Notes: generated by a model not told the origin, from the letters alone. A stretch of DNA of 64,000 nucleotides from Acidimangrovimonas pyrenivorans (GCF_042643245.1 NZ_JBHRSK010000004.1:868001-932000), one strand, 5' to 3'. Positions 16,460-24,877 are shown, numbered from the stretch's first letter. Numbers and translations are program-made.

Positions 16460-17722
16460 TCACGAGACGGCGAATTTCAGCAGCTTGATCGCGGCGAAAT
16501 CGCTGACATCGCCGCCGACGCGCTTGGTGGCGTAGAACAGCACATGCGGCTTGGCCGAGAACGGATCGCGCAGCACCCGCAGGTCGGGCCGCTCGGCGAT
16601 GGTGTAGCCGGCATGGAAGTCGCCGAAGGCCAGCGCGTAGCTGCCCGAGGCGATATCCGGCATGTCCTCGGCGATCAGCACCGGATAACCCATCAGCCGC
16701 GCCGGCTCGCCCGCCGCCAGCCCGTCGGCCCACAGGAAGCGGCCGTCGGCATCCTTCATCTTGCGCACCGCGCCGGCGGTCTTGGAGTTCATCACGAAGC
16801 TCGCGTTGGCCCGGTACTCCGCCGCCAGCGCATAGACCAGGTCGACGATCGCGTCCGAGGCCCCGGTAGCGGCGAAATCGCCGTCCGCCCCGGTCGCGAC
16901 ATAGCCCAGGTTGCCCCAGCTCCAGCTGTCCTCGGCGACCGCCGGATGGCTCAGGAAGCCGGTCGGCTTGTCGACCCCGTCGCCGGCGATGAAAGCCATC
17001 GCCTCGGCGCGGGCGAACTTGTCGGCGATCCGCCCCGCCAGCCAGCCCTCGATATCGAAGGCGCTGTCGTCCAGCAGCCGCTGGCTCGCCTTCGGCATCG
17101 CGCTCAACTCGTTCAGCGGGATCGAGATGCGCTCGATCAGCGGCGTGTCGGTCTCGGCGATCGGCCCGGCCTCGGTCGCCCAGCCCGAGCCGACATCGGT
17201 ATGGTCGATCAGCACGTCGAAGCTGGTCGCCTCGACCGTCACCACATTGGCGATCGCCCGGATCGACGCCGTCGTGCTCAGCACCGAGCGGATGCTCGCC
17301 GCGGTCTCGGGATCGACCAGGTAGCCGCCCTCGGCCGCCACCGCCTCGACATAGGTGCTGCCGGTCAGCAACAGCTGGCCGTAGAGCGCCTCGAACAGCT
17401 CGGCCCGCCCCTGCGCCGGGTTCGGCCGCCGCAGCAGGTCGATGACGGGATGGCTCTCGTAGCGCCGCTCCCGGTCCTGGTAGACCAGCGGCAACGCCGC
17501 CGCCGCCTCGGCGATCAGCTTGACCGCCCGGAAGCCGACCGGATTGCCCTGGAACCCCTGCCGGATCATCGAGCCGCTGTCGCGCGGGCTCCAGCTCACC
17601 CGGCCCGAGCCGGCCCAGGCCACCACCGGCCCGCCCCCGGACATCCCAGCCGACGCCTTCCGCTCGGGCGCCTTCCGCTCGGGCGCCCGCTCCGCGCCGC
17701 GTCGCATGAACCGAAATACCAT
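16460..17722 (-). CDS. In-frame fusion of GTA portal N-terminus (gp3) to major capsid C-terminus (gp5)
   Basis: A single open frame of 420 codons. Residues 1 to about 130 are the start of a GTA portal protein (segments RQGFQGNPVGFRAVKLIAEA, HPVIDLLRRPNPAQGR, LFEALYGQLLLTGSTYVEA). Residues about 132-420 are the C-terminal part of an HK97-fold major capsid protein (YLVDPETAASIR, IRAIANVVTVEATSFDV, SWSWGNLGYVATGADGDFA, SAKPHVLFYATKRVGGDV). The order gp3, gp3.5, gp4 (prohead protease), gp5 known from RcGTA is therefore collapsed: about 270 portal residues, the protease and the capsid delta domain are missing. The ATG at 17722 has GGAGAGGG before it. The join lies at 17327-17341. It could be a true deletion or an assembly collapse; if true, the particle cannot have a normal head. 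A 15-bp tandem repeat at 17655-17684 duplicates KAPER in the portal part. Confidence 0.88.
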   Translation of the reverse strand: MVFRFMRRGAERAPERKAPERKASAGMSGGGPVVAWAGSGRVSWSPRDSGSMIRQGFQGNPVGFRAVKLIAEAAAALPLVYQDRERRYESHPVIDLLRRPNPAQGRAELFEALYGQLLLTGSTYVEAVAAEGGYLVDPETAASIRSVLSTTASIRAIANVVTVEATSFDVLIDHTDVGSGWATEAGPIAETDTPLIERISIPLNELSAMPKASQRLLDDSAFDIEGWLAGRIADKFARAEAMAFIAGDGVDKPTGFLSHPAVAEDSWSWGNLGYVATGADGDFAATGASDAIVDLVYALAAEYRANASFVMNSKTAGAVRKMKDADGRFLWADGLAAGEPARLMGYPVLIAEDMPDIASGSYALAFGDFHAGYTIAERPDLRVLRDPFSAKPHVLFYATKRVGGDVSDFAAIKLLKFAVS

Positions 17723-17840
17723 CGCCCTCTCCTCATCCACCACCGAAAAGGCCGCCGCCCGCAAGCCGCCGCCCCCGTCCTCGTCCATTCCGAAATCCGC
17801 CGCACCCGGTCCGAAACGCCCCCGGTTTGAGCCGCCCGGG

Positions 17841-17900
17841 CTTTCATCTTCAGGCAAATATCCTGGGGGGAGCGCGCAGCGCGGGGGGCAACGCCCCCTT
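17841..17900. repeat. Interspersed intergenic element (TTTCATCTTC...AAATATCC type)
   Basis: CTTTCATCTTCAGGCAAATA, then TCCTGGGGGG and a G/C hairpin (GGGGGGCAACGCCCCC). It lies between terL and the portal-capsid fusion. The same leading motif recurs near 23731, 24810 and 29293, and in reverse near 22353 and 39340. The rest of the 17723-17918 gap shows no gene. Confidence 0.6.
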
Positions 17901-17918
17901 CCGCCCGCGCCGCCCGCG

Positions 17919-19289
17919 CTACAGCCCCCGCACCCGCGGCCGCCTCCAGCCCTGCGCCGGCACGATCATCAGGTCGGTCAGCGCCCAGACCAGCGCATCC
18001 ACCCGGTCCGGGCTGCCCGACCCCAGGAATCCCTGCGCCGTCATCTGCGCCATCTGGTCCTCCAGCGCCCCCAGCCCGCGCAGATGCGCCACCCGGCCCT
18101 GCTCGTAGACCGCCGCCACCGGCTCGGCCCGTGCCGCCTTGCCGCGCGCCGCCCGCACCGCGCGATAGGGCACCAGCGGATCGACCTGCCGGATCACGCT
18201 CTCGACCAGATCGCCGCCCTGGTTGACCTCGGCCACCAGCCGCTCGGCCCCGTGCCGCTCCATCGCCGCGATCGCCGCCCGCGCCCAGCCATCGGGCGAG
18301 GCCGCCGCGACGCTGGCATCCTCCAGCACATAGGCGCGCCAGTCCTGCGGCGGCCCCTCCATCACCACCCCGGCGACGACGATGCCGCAAGCGTCCGAAC
18401 CGCCATGCCCCGTCACCGGCGGATCGACCGCGACGACGACGCGCCCCAGCGCCGGCGCCTGCTCGACCCGCGCCGCCTCCAGCGCCGCCGCGCTCCACAG
18501 CGCGCCCTCGGCTTCCTCCAGCAGCTCGCCATCGAGTTCCTGCCGCCCCAGCCGGGTGCCGCGGTAGCGCGCCCGCACCTCCTCGAGGAACGAGCTCGCC
18601 AGATAGGCCCGGTTGGCCTCGGTCGGCGCGTGGGTGATCACCGTCGACGGGTTCTTGACGATCGCCTTCAGCACGCCGACGTTGCGCGGCGTCGTCGTCA
18701 CCACCTGGCGCGGGCTGTCCCCCAGCCGCAGCGCGAATTGCAGCATGTCCCAGGCCTCCTCGGCCCGCTTCCACTTCGCCAGCTCATCGACCCAGGCGGC
18801 ATCGAATTGCGGCCCCCGCAGGCTCTCCGGCTCATGGGCCGAGAAGATCTGCGCCACCGCCCCGTTGGGCCAGACCAGCCGCTTGCGCGTCGCCTCCCAG
18901 GCCGGCCGCCGGTCCGGCGGCGAACAGGCCAGCAACCCGCTCTCGCCGAACACCATCACCTCGCGCGCCTGCTCGATCGTCTCGCCGACCAGCGCGACAC
19001 GGCTGGCCAGGCCCGGATCGCACGGCCGTGCCCCCTCGACCTGGGCCCGTACCCATTCCGCCCCGGCCCTTGTCTTGCCGGCGCCGCGCCCGCCCATGAT
19101 CACCCAGCTGCGCCAGGCGCCCTCGGGCGGCAGCTGATGCGGCAGCGCCCAGAACTCGAACAGCCACGGCAGCGCCAGCAGCGCGCCGTCGCTCAGCCCT
19201 CCGATGAAATCGTCAACCTGCTCCGGCGTCGCGGAGGCGAGCCAGGCGGCGCCCGATCTCAACTCGGGCGGCGTCGAAATCGAGGGCAT
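17919..19289 (-). CDS. GTA gp2: terminase large subunit
   Basis: DNA-packaging motor (456 aa). The ATPase domain has Walker A GGRGAGKT at residues 66-73 and Walker B FDAAWVDE at 162-169; the nuclease domain carries the acidic motif VVAVDPPVTGHGG near residue 305 and a late segment DRVDALVWALTDLM. In RcGTA it packages about 4 kb of random host DNA. The ATG at 19289 gives the family length; further upstream starts are possible in the frame that overlaps gp1. It overlaps gp1 by 77 bp. The gene looks intact, in contrast to the portal. Confidence 0.93.
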   Translation of the reverse strand: MPSISTPPELRSGAAWLASATPEQVDDFIGGLSDGALLALPWLFEFWALPHQLPPEGAWRSWVIMGGRGAGKTRAGAEWVRAQVEGARPCDPGLASRVALVGETIEQAREVMVFGESGLLACSPPDRRPAWEATRKRLVWPNGAVAQIFSAHEPESLRGPQFDAAWVDELAKWKRAEEAWDMLQFALRLGDSPRQVVTTTPRNVGVLKAIVKNPSTVITHAPTEANRAYLASSFLEEVRARYRGTRLGRQELDGELLEEAEGALWSAAALEAARVEQAPALGRVVVAVDPPVTGHGGSDACGIVVAGVVMEGPPQDWRAYVLEDASVAAASPDGWARAAIAAMERHGAERLVAEVNQGGDLVESVIRQVDPLVPYRAVRAARGKAARAEPVAAVYEQGRVAHLRGLGALEDQMAQMTAQGFLGSGSPDRVDALVWALTDLMIVPAQGWRRPRVRGL

Positions 19290-19536
19290 GGTCGTGGACG
19301 ATGCCCGCTTCTTCCTTGCGAAGTTTCTCAATGATCGCCCTTTCGGTCAGCACCGCCTGCAGCGCCTGGCGAAGCTCGCGGGCATAGGCCGGCGCCTTCT
19401 TCGCCTCCGCCGTCTCGCCGTTCTCCAGCTCGCGGATCAGCAGCGAGAAGACCTCGGCGGCCGTGGTGTAGAGAAGCGAGGCCTCCGAAACCAATGGCTT
19501 CGGGGCCTCACCCTCGTCAGGGGTGTGTATCGTCAT
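19213..19536 (-). CDS. GTA gp1: terminase small subunit
   Basis: A 107-aa mostly helical protein, the first gene of the cluster. After an acidic, Pro-rich start (MTIHTPDEGEAPKPLVSEAS) come helices with LLIRELENGETAEAKKAPAY and LRQALQAVLTERAIIEKLRKE. GTA gp1 has been described as the small terminase partner of gp2. It begins 86 bp after the strong terminator at 19622-19654. Confidence 0.8.
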   Translation of the reverse strand: MTIHTPDEGEAPKPLVSEASLLYTTAAEVFSLLIRELENGETAEAKKAPAYARELRQALQAVLTERAIIEKLRKEEAGIVHDHALDFDAARVEIGRRLARLRDAGAG

Positions 19537-19620
19537 ATGGTCGTGAACCTGCCTCTCGCGAAGCTTTGCGGCAAGGCGGGCGGCGGCGCGCCGGGCGAAA
19601 CCTCAGCCGGGACGCGGCCA

Positions 19621-19675
19621 ACAAAAAAGCGGCGCCGGGCATCCCCGGGGCCGCTTGCCCACCTTTCCTATCATG
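19621..19675 (-). ncRNA. Candidate short transcript upstream of GTA gp1
   Basis: A near-consensus promoter at 19682-19710 would start transcription near 19675, and an intrinsic terminator ends at about 19622, so a transcript of some 50-55 nt is predicted. It could be a small RNA, or the terminated leader of the GTA operon. No known RNA family is recognised. Confidence 0.3.
19622..19654 (-). terminator. Strong intrinsic terminator between mltG and GTA gp1
   Basis: On the minus strand GCGGCCCCGGG pairs with CCCGGCGCCGC (one bulge/mismatch), followed by TTTTTTGTTGG. It lies 111 bp past mltG and 86 bp before gp1. Confidence 0.8.
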
Positions 19676-19681
19676 GCATTG

Positions 19682-19710
19682 CTTATACCTGGGAGCGTGC
19701 GCCGAGTCAA
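19682..19710 (-). promoter_or_regulatory. Near-consensus sigma-70 promoter facing the GTA cluster
   Basis: On the minus strand, -35 TTGACT (19710-19705), a 17-bp spacer and -10 TATAAG (19687-19682). Each hexamer matches five of six consensus bases, which is rare in this GC-rich sequence. It points at the terminator 28 bp further on. Confidence 0.65.
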
Positions 19711-19764
19711 GCCCTAAATCTCAGGTTGCACCCGGCGCTCGCCAGCGAAGCCCCGGCGGACGGC

Positions 19765-20940
19765 TCAGTTGCCCGAGCCGTCCTGTTCCTGCTTGCGGCG
19801 CTCGGCCTCGATCTTGCGCCAGTTCGCGACGTTGCGGTTATGCTCGGCCAGCGTCGACGAAAAGGCATGGCCACCGCTGCCATCGGCGACGAAATACAGG
19901 TAATCCGTCTGCGCCGGATGCAGCGCCGCCTTGATCGCGTCGCGGCCGGGGTTGCAGATCGGCGTCGGCGGCAGCCCGTCGATGACATAGGTGTTGTAGG
20001 GCGTCTTGCGGCGCAGCTCGCTCTGCCGCAGCCCGCGCCCCAGCGCCCCCTTGCCCTTGGTGATGCCGTAGATCACCGCCGGATCGGTCTGCAACCGGAT
20101 CCCCTTGTCGAGCCGGTTGACGAAGACCGAGGCGACCTCGGCCCGCTCGCCCGGCACGCCGGTCTCCTTCTCGACCAGCGAGGCCATGACCAGCGCCTCT
20201 TCCGGCGTCTTGTAGGGCAGTCCCTCGGCCCGGTTGGCCCATTGCTCGTCCAGCACCGTGGCCCGGCGCTGGCGCATCTCGGCGATCAGCGCCTCCCGCC
20301 CGGAGCCCTTGGTCACCTCGTAGCTGTCGGGCAGCAGGCTGCCCTCGGCCGGCACGTCGGCCAGCTTGCCGTCCAGGAAATCGGCCCGCTTGAGCGCGTC
20401 GACCACCTGCCAGCTGGTCACCCCCTCGGCCAGCGTCACCCGGAACCTCGTGCCCGGCTCGGCCTCGACCTTGGCGTATTCCGTCGGCGCCCGCGCCGCC
20501 GCCGGATCGAAGCTCAGCATCTCCTCGTAGCGCCCGGTCTTGGGATCGAGATCGCGCACCACCAATTCGCTCGACAGCACGCCGATGCGATAGTTGACCT
20601 CGGTGCCGCAGGTGCTCTGCCCGCCCCGGGTCGCGATCCCCAGGATCTGCTCCATCGAGGCACCGGCCGGCACCAGGTAGGAGCCGAACTTGAGCTCCGT
20701 GCTCTTGCCGCTATAGCGCGCGCCGATGCGGAAGATCGGGCCGTAGCTGATCGCCTGCTGCTCTTCCAGCGTCTTGCTCAGCGACGCCACCGTCGCCCCC
20801 TTCTCGACCCGCAGGCAGATCGGCTCGGCCAGCGGGCCGGGACCGACATACTGGTTGCGGCCCCAGGCCAGGATCCCGGCGGCGACGGCCAGCAGAACGA
20901 CGAACAGCGTCAGTGCGTTCGAGGCGATCGAGCGCCACAT
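19765..20940 (-). CDS. mltG: Endolytic murein transglycosylase MltG
   Basis: Inner-membrane lytic transglycosylase (391 aa) that cleaves nascent glycan strands and helps set their length. Residues about 8-27 are one membrane helix (ALTLFVVLLAVAAGILAW). A LysM-like region follows, then the YceG catalytic domain, with the catalytic glutamate in ASLVEKETGVPGERAEVASV near residue 275 and the conserved PYNTYVIDGLPPTPICNPG motif near 333-351. It begins on the TGATG that ends fabF, so it is co-transcribed with fabF. The promoter at 19682-19710 lies just past its end. Confidence 0.95.
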   Translation of the reverse strand: MWRSIASNALTLFVVLLAVAAGILAWGRNQYVGPGPLAEPICLRVEKGATVASLSKTLEEQQAISYGPIFRIGARYSGKSTELKFGSYLVPAGASMEQILGIATRGGQSTCGTEVNYRIGVLSSELVVRDLDPKTGRYEEMLSFDPAAARAPTEYAKVEAEPGTRFRVTLAEGVTSWQVVDALKRADFLDGKLADVPAEGSLLPDSYEVTKGSGREALIAEMRQRRATVLDEQWANRAEGLPYKTPEEALVMASLVEKETGVPGERAEVASVFVNRLDKGIRLQTDPAVIYGITKGKGALGRGLRQSELRRKTPYNTYVIDGLPPTPICNPGRDAIKAALHPAQTDYLYFVADGSGGHAFSSTLAEHNRNVANWRKIEAERRKQEQDGSGN

Positions 20941-22202
20941 CAGTCGGCCACCCTCCCGAGCACGAGCGAGGCATTGGTGCCGCCGAAGCCGAAGGAATTC
21001 GACAACGCGACATTGATCTCGCGCTTGCGCGCCGCGTTGGCGGCAAGGTCGAGACGCGGCTCGACCGCCGGGTTGTCGAGGTTGATCGTCGGCGGCGCCA
21101 CCTGGTCGCGCAGCGCCAGCACGCAGAAGATCGCCTCGACGGCCCCGGCCGCGCCCAGCAGGTGGCCGGTCGACGACTTGGTCGAGGACATCGTCGCCTT
21201 GTCGGCGGCATCGCCCATCAGCCGCTCGACCGCCGCCAGCTCGATCGTGTCGGCCATCGTGCTGGTGCCGTGGGCGTTGATGTAATCGACATCGGCCGGC
21301 GCAATCCCGGCCCGGTTCAGCGCCGCCTGCATCGCCCGGTAGCCGCCGTCGCCATCCTCGCTCGGCGCGGTGATGTGATAGGCATCGCCCGACAGGCCGT
21401 AGCCCAGCACCTCGGCATAGATCTTGGCGCCGCGCGCCTTGGCGTGCTCGTATTCCTCGAGCACGACGACGCCCGCGCCTTCGCCCATGACGAAGCCGTC
21501 GCGGTCGCAATCCCAGGGCCGGCTCGCACATTGCGGATCGTTGCCGCGCTTGGTCGACAGCGCCTTGCAGGCGTTGAAGCCGGCGATGCCGATCTCGGAA
21601 ATCGGGCTCTCGGCGCCGCCGGCGATCATCACGTCGGCATCGCCCCACTGGATCAGCCGCGCCGCGTCGCCGATGGCATGTGCGCCGGTCGAGCAGGCGG
21701 TGACGACGGCATGGTTCGGCCCCTTGAAGCCGAAGCGGATCGAGACCTGGCCCGAGACCAGGTTGATCAACGCGCCGGGGATGAAGAACGGCGACACCCG
21801 CCGCGGCCCGCGTTCCTTCAGCACCACGGCGGTCTCGGCGATCGAGGTCAGCCCGCCGATGCCCGAGCCGATCATCACGCCGGTGCGCAGCTTCTCGGCT
21901 TCCGCCGGGTCTTCCCAGCCGGCATCGCGCACCGCCTGGGTCGCCGCCGCCATGCCGTAAAGGATGAAATCGTCGACCTTGCGCCGTTCCTTCGGCTCCA
22001 TCCAGTCGTCGGGATTGAAGGTGCCGTCGCTGCCGTCGCCCTGCGGGATCTCGCAGGCATAGGTCGTCGCCAGGTGCCCCGCGTCGAAGCGCGAGATCGT
22101 GCCCGCCCCCGACTTGCCGGCCAGCAGGCGGCTCCAGGTCTCTTCCACACCGCAGGCCAGCGGCGAGACCATCCCCAACCCCGTGACAACCACTCGACGC
22201 AT
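20940..22202 (-). CDS. fabF: Beta-ketoacyl-ACP synthase II
   Basis: Condensing enzyme elongating acyl-ACP with malonyl-ACP (420 aa). The N-terminus MRRVVVTGLGMVSPLACG is typical, the active-site cysteine is in VVTACSTGAHAIGDA near residue 170, and the catalytic histidines are in NAHGTSTMADT near 310 and STKSSTGHLLGAAG near 345. It lies downstream of acpP and overlaps mltG. The 280-bp gap up to the acpP terminator holds a copy of the interspersed element and presumably the fabF promoter. Confidence 0.96.
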   Translation of the reverse strand: MRRVVVTGLGMVSPLACGVEETWSRLLAGKSGAGTISRFDAGHLATTYACEIPQGDGSDGTFNPDDWMEPKERRKVDDFILYGMAAATQAVRDAGWEDPAEAEKLRTGVMIGSGIGGLTSIAETAVVLKERGPRRVSPFFIPGALINLVSGQVSIRFGFKGPNHAVVTACSTGAHAIGDAARLIQWGDADVMIAGGAESPISEIGIAGFNACKALSTKRGNDPQCASRPWDCDRDGFVMGEGAGVVVLEEYEHAKARGAKIYAEVLGYGLSGDAYHITAPSEDGDGGYRAMQAALNRAGIAPADVDYINAHGTSTMADTIELAAVERLMGDAADKATMSSTKSSTGHLLGAAGAVEAIFCVLALRDQVAPPTINLDNPAVEPRLDLAANAARKREINVALSNSFGFGGTNASLVLGRVAD

Positions 22203-22352
22203 CTGCCATCCCCTATCTTTGCGCAGCATCCCGGCACAGATACACGCGCCCGCCCGCCCGCGCAACGCATTGGGCGGGCCGGCGGCAGCGAGATGCCGGC
22301 GCGACCGCCCTGCGTTCAAGCGGGCGCTGCCCCCGGCGGCCCTCGGACAGCC

Positions 22353-22380
22353 TCCCCCGGGGATATTTCGAAGCGGAAAG
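22353..22380. repeat. Interspersed intergenic element, reverse copy
   Basis: CCCCCGGGGATATTTCGAAG followed by CGGAAAGG is the reverse orientation of the GGATATTT core seen in the copies at 17841, 23731 and 24810. It lies upstream of fabF. Confidence 0.5.
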
Positions 22381-22482
22381 GGATCAGATGCGGCGCGGCC
22401 GCAGACCGTCGGGGCCCGTGCCGGCAACGGCGTGGTCCAGCCGTTCACTCCTGATCCCGGCAATGTCCATGCCGCTCACACC

Positions 22483-22516
22483 AAAACAAAACGGCGCCCC
22501 GCGAGGGACGCCGTTT
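22483..22516 (-). terminator. Intrinsic terminator of acpP
   Basis: On the minus strand AACGGCGTCCC / GGGGCGCCGTT with a TCGC-type loop, followed by TTGTTTTGG, 24 bp past the acpP stop codon. Confidence 0.8.
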
Positions 22517-22539
22517 CAAAAATCCGCAGCGGCCTGAAA

Positions 22540-22773
22540 TCAGGCGGCTTCCGTGATGAACTTCACCGCATCGCCGAAGGTCTGGATGGTCTCGGCCGCG
22601 TCATCCGGGATCTCGATGCCGAACTCTTCCTCGAAGGCCATCACCAGCTCGACGGTGTCGAGGCTGTCCGCGCCCAGGTCGTCGATGAACGAGGCGTTTT
22701 CGGTCACCTTGTCCTCTTCCACGCCCAGATGCTCGACGACGATCTTCTTCACGCGGTTCGCGATGTCGCTCAT
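22540..22773 (-). CDS. acpP: Acyl carrier protein
   Basis: Carrier of growing acyl chains in fatty acid synthesis (77 aa). Small, acidic and helical; the phosphopantetheine serine is in IDDLGADSLDTVELVMAFEE near residue 38. It is flanked by fabG and fabF, with its own promoter candidate (22903-22930) and terminator, which suits a highly expressed monocistronic transcript. Confidence 0.98.
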   Translation of the reverse strand: MSDIANRVKKIVVEHLGVEEDKVTENASFIDDLGADSLDTVELVMAFEEEFGIEIPDDAAETIQTFGDAVKFITEAA

Positions 22774-22902
22774 GTCATTTCCTCATAGAGTTTCGGGAGG
22801 TATCCCGTTTCTTGCTGTCCCGTGCTCATCCGAGCGGCTCGTTGCCCGCTTGCGCAGGGCGCTGCCCTCCGGTGCGAACACCCTCGGGCGAAATCTGCGC
22901 CG

Positions 22903-22930
22903 CCTATAGCATAGTCTCGGCGCGACGCAA
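22903..22930 (-). promoter_or_regulatory. Candidate acpP promoter
   Basis: On the minus strand, TTGCGT (22930-22925), a 16-bp spacer and TATAGG (22908-22903), 130 bp before the acpP start codon and just beyond the fabG stop codon. Confidence 0.45.
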
Positions 22931-22958
22931 ACGCTTTCGGAACATGGCCGGCACGCGC

Positions 22959-23696
22959 TCAGATCATGGCCATGCCGCCGTTCACATGCAAGGTCGCGCC
23001 AGTGACGTAACCGGCCTCGGCGCTGGAAAGATACAGCACCGCCGAGGCGATTTCATCCGCCGCCCCCATCCGCCCGGCGGGAATCTGGGTCAGGATCTTC
23101 GCCTTCTGATCGTCGTTGAGTTTCCCGGTCATCGCCGTCTCGATGAAGCCCGGCGCGACGCAGTTGACGGTGATTCCGCGACTCGCCACTTCGTAGGCGA
23201 GGCTCTTCGACATCCCGACCATGCCCGCCTTGGCGGCGGCATAGTTGCCCTGGCCCGGATTGCCGGTGGCGCCGACCACCGAGGAGATATTCACGATCCG
23301 GCCCCAGCGCGCCTTCATCATCCCGCGCAGCACGCCGCGGCACAGCCGGAAGGTCGAAGTGAGGTTGACGTCGAGCACCGACTGCCACTCCTCGTCCGAC
23401 ATCCGCATGAACAGGTTGTCGCGGGTGATGCCGGCATTGTTGACCAGGATATCGACCGAGCCCATCGCCGCCGCCGCCTGCTTGGGCAGCGCCTCGACCG
23501 CATCCGGCTCCGACAGGTTGCAGGCCAGCACATGGGCCCGCTCGCCCAGCTCGCCCGCCAGTTCCTCGAGCGGCGCCACCCGGGTGCCCGACAGACCGAC
23601 CGTCGCCCCCTGCGCGTGCAGCGCCCTGGCGATCGCGCCGCCGATGCCGCCCGAAGCGCCGGTCACCAGCGCCGCTTTTCCCGTCAGATCGAACAT
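22959..23696 (-). CDS. fabG: 3-oxoacyl-ACP reductase
   Basis: NADPH-dependent reduction of beta-ketoacyl-ACP (245 aa). Short-chain dehydrogenase fold: cofactor motif TGASGGIGGAIA near residue 12, NNAG near 87, catalytic Ser in VNISSVVGATG near 137 and the YAAAKAG Tyr-Lys pair near 150. Two adjacent ATGs (23699, 23696) are possible; the second has GGAG at the better distance. It follows fabD after 107 bp that hold an interspersed element. Confidence 0.95.
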   Translation of the reverse strand: MFDLTGKAALVTGASGGIGGAIARALHAQGATVGLSGTRVAPLEELAGELGERAHVLACNLSEPDAVEALPKQAAAAMGSVDILVNNAGITRDNLFMRMSDEEWQSVLDVNLTSTFRLCRGVLRGMMKARWGRIVNISSVVGATGNPGQGNYAAAKAGMVGMSKSLAYEVASRGITVNCVAPGFIETAMTGKLNDDQKAKILTQIPAGRMGAADEIASAVLYLSSAEAGYVTGATLHVNGGMAMI

Positions 23697-23730
23697 CATC
23701 CACTCCTCGGGACGGTCTCCCCGCCCCTCA

Positions 23731-23790
23731 TTCTTTCTGCTTGCAAATATCCTCCGGGGGTCCGGGGGTGGAAACCCCCGGCGCGCCCCC
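23731..23790. repeat. Interspersed intergenic element between fabD and fabG
   Basis: TTCTTTCTGCTTGCAAATAT then CCTCCGGGGG, followed by a perfect 7-bp hairpin CCGGGGG/CCCCCGG at 23762-23781. It belongs to the same family as the copies at 17841 and 24810. Confidence 0.6.
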
Positions 23791-23803
23791 AGGCACAAAC
23801 CTC

Positions 23804-24736
23804 TCAGCCGGCGACCGCCGCCGCCACGTCCTCGGGCGTGCTCACCGGCCGCGTCGCGATCTCGCGCGCGATCCGCCGGATCATGCCCGACAGCGCCTTG
23901 CCGGCCCCGATCTCCCAGATCTCGGTCACCCCGGCGCCGGCCATCCAAGCGACGCTCTCGCGCCAGCGCACCGAGCCGGTGACCTGCGCCACCAGCAGAT
24001 CGCGGATCAGCGCCGGGTTGCTCACCGCCTCGGCGCGGACATTGGCGACCAGCGGCACCTTCGGCGCCTCGATCACCACCCCGGCCAGCGCCTCCGACAT
24101 CACCGCCGCCGCCGGCTGCATCAGCGCGCAATGGAACGGCGCGCTGACCGGCAGCAGCACCGCCCGCTTGGCGCCCCTGGCCTTGGCGATCTCGACCGCG
24201 CGCTCGACCGCGCCCTTGTGGCCGGAAATGACCACCTGCGCCGGGTCGTTGTCATTCGCCGCCTGGCAGACCTCGCCCTGCGCCGCCTCGGCCGCAACTT
24301 CCGACGCCGCCTCGAAATCCAGCCCCAGCAGCGCCGCCATGGCGCCGACGCCGACCGGCACCGCCTCCTGCATCGCCCGGCCGCGCGTGCGCAGCAGCCG
24401 CGCCGTGTCGGCCAGGCTCAGCGCCCCGGCGGCACAGAGCGCCGAATACTCGCCCAGCGAATGCCCGGCGACGAAAGCGGCGCTCTCGATGCCGACGCCC
24501 TCGGCCTCCAGCGCCCGGAGCGCGGCGATCGAGGTCGCCATCAGCGCCGGCTGCGCATTGGCGGTCAGGGTCAGTTCCTCGATCGGCCCGTCCCAGATCA
24601 GCGCGCTCAGCTTCTCCCCCAGCGCCTCGTCGACCTCGTCGAAGACGGCGCGCGCGGCCGGATAGGCCTCGGCCAGCGCCTTGCCCATGCCGACGGTCTG
24701 CGCCCCCTGGCCCGGAAAAACGAATGCCCGGCTCAT
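23804..24736 (-). CDS. fabD: Malonyl-CoA:ACP transacylase
   Basis: Loads malonyl groups onto ACP (310 aa). It begins MSRAFVFPGQGAQTVGMGK. The nucleophile serine is in AGHSLGEYSAL near residue 91 and the catalytic histidine in VSAPFHCALM near 200. It is the first gene of the minus-strand fab block, with an interspersed element in its upstream region. Confidence 0.96.
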   Translation of the reverse strand: MSRAFVFPGQGAQTVGMGKALAEAYPAARAVFDEVDEALGEKLSALIWDGPIEELTLTANAQPALMATSIAALRALEAEGVGIESAAFVAGHSLGEYSALCAAGALSLADTARLLRTRGRAMQEAVPVGVGAMAALLGLDFEAASEVAAEAAQGEVCQAANDNDPAQVVISGHKGAVERAVEIAKARGAKRAVLLPVSAPFHCALMQPAAAVMSEALAGVVIEAPKVPLVANVRAEAVSNPALIRDLLVAQVTGSVRWRESVAWMAGAGVTEIWEIGAGKALSGMIRRIAREIATRPVSTPEDVAAAVAG

Positions 24737-24809
24737 GTTCCCTCCATCTCAAGTCGCCCCGCCATACAGCGCCCCGCCCCGCCGCGCAACATCGCCCCTC
24801 TTCCACAGC

Positions 24810-24875
24810 CTTTCATCTTCATCCAGATATCCCGGGGGCGGCGCCGCAGGCGACGGGGGCAGCGCCCCCTTCTTC
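24810..24875. repeat. Interspersed intergenic element upstream of fabD
   Basis: TTTCATCTTCATCCAGATAT followed by CCCGGGGGCGGCGCCG and a G-rich/C-rich pair (GGGGGCAGCGCCCCC). Same family as at 17841 and 23731. Confidence 0.6.
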
Positions 24876-24877
24876 CC

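Noticed and set aside
17596..18774. 392-codon minus-strand frame overlapping terL
   Set aside because: Gly/Arg/Ala-rich frame-shifted reading of the terminase and portal regions without motifs.
6968..19536. Ordinary prophage
   Set aside because: No integrase, repressor, replication or lysis genes and no attachment sites; gene order and families match RcGTA in the mltG-cysE location.
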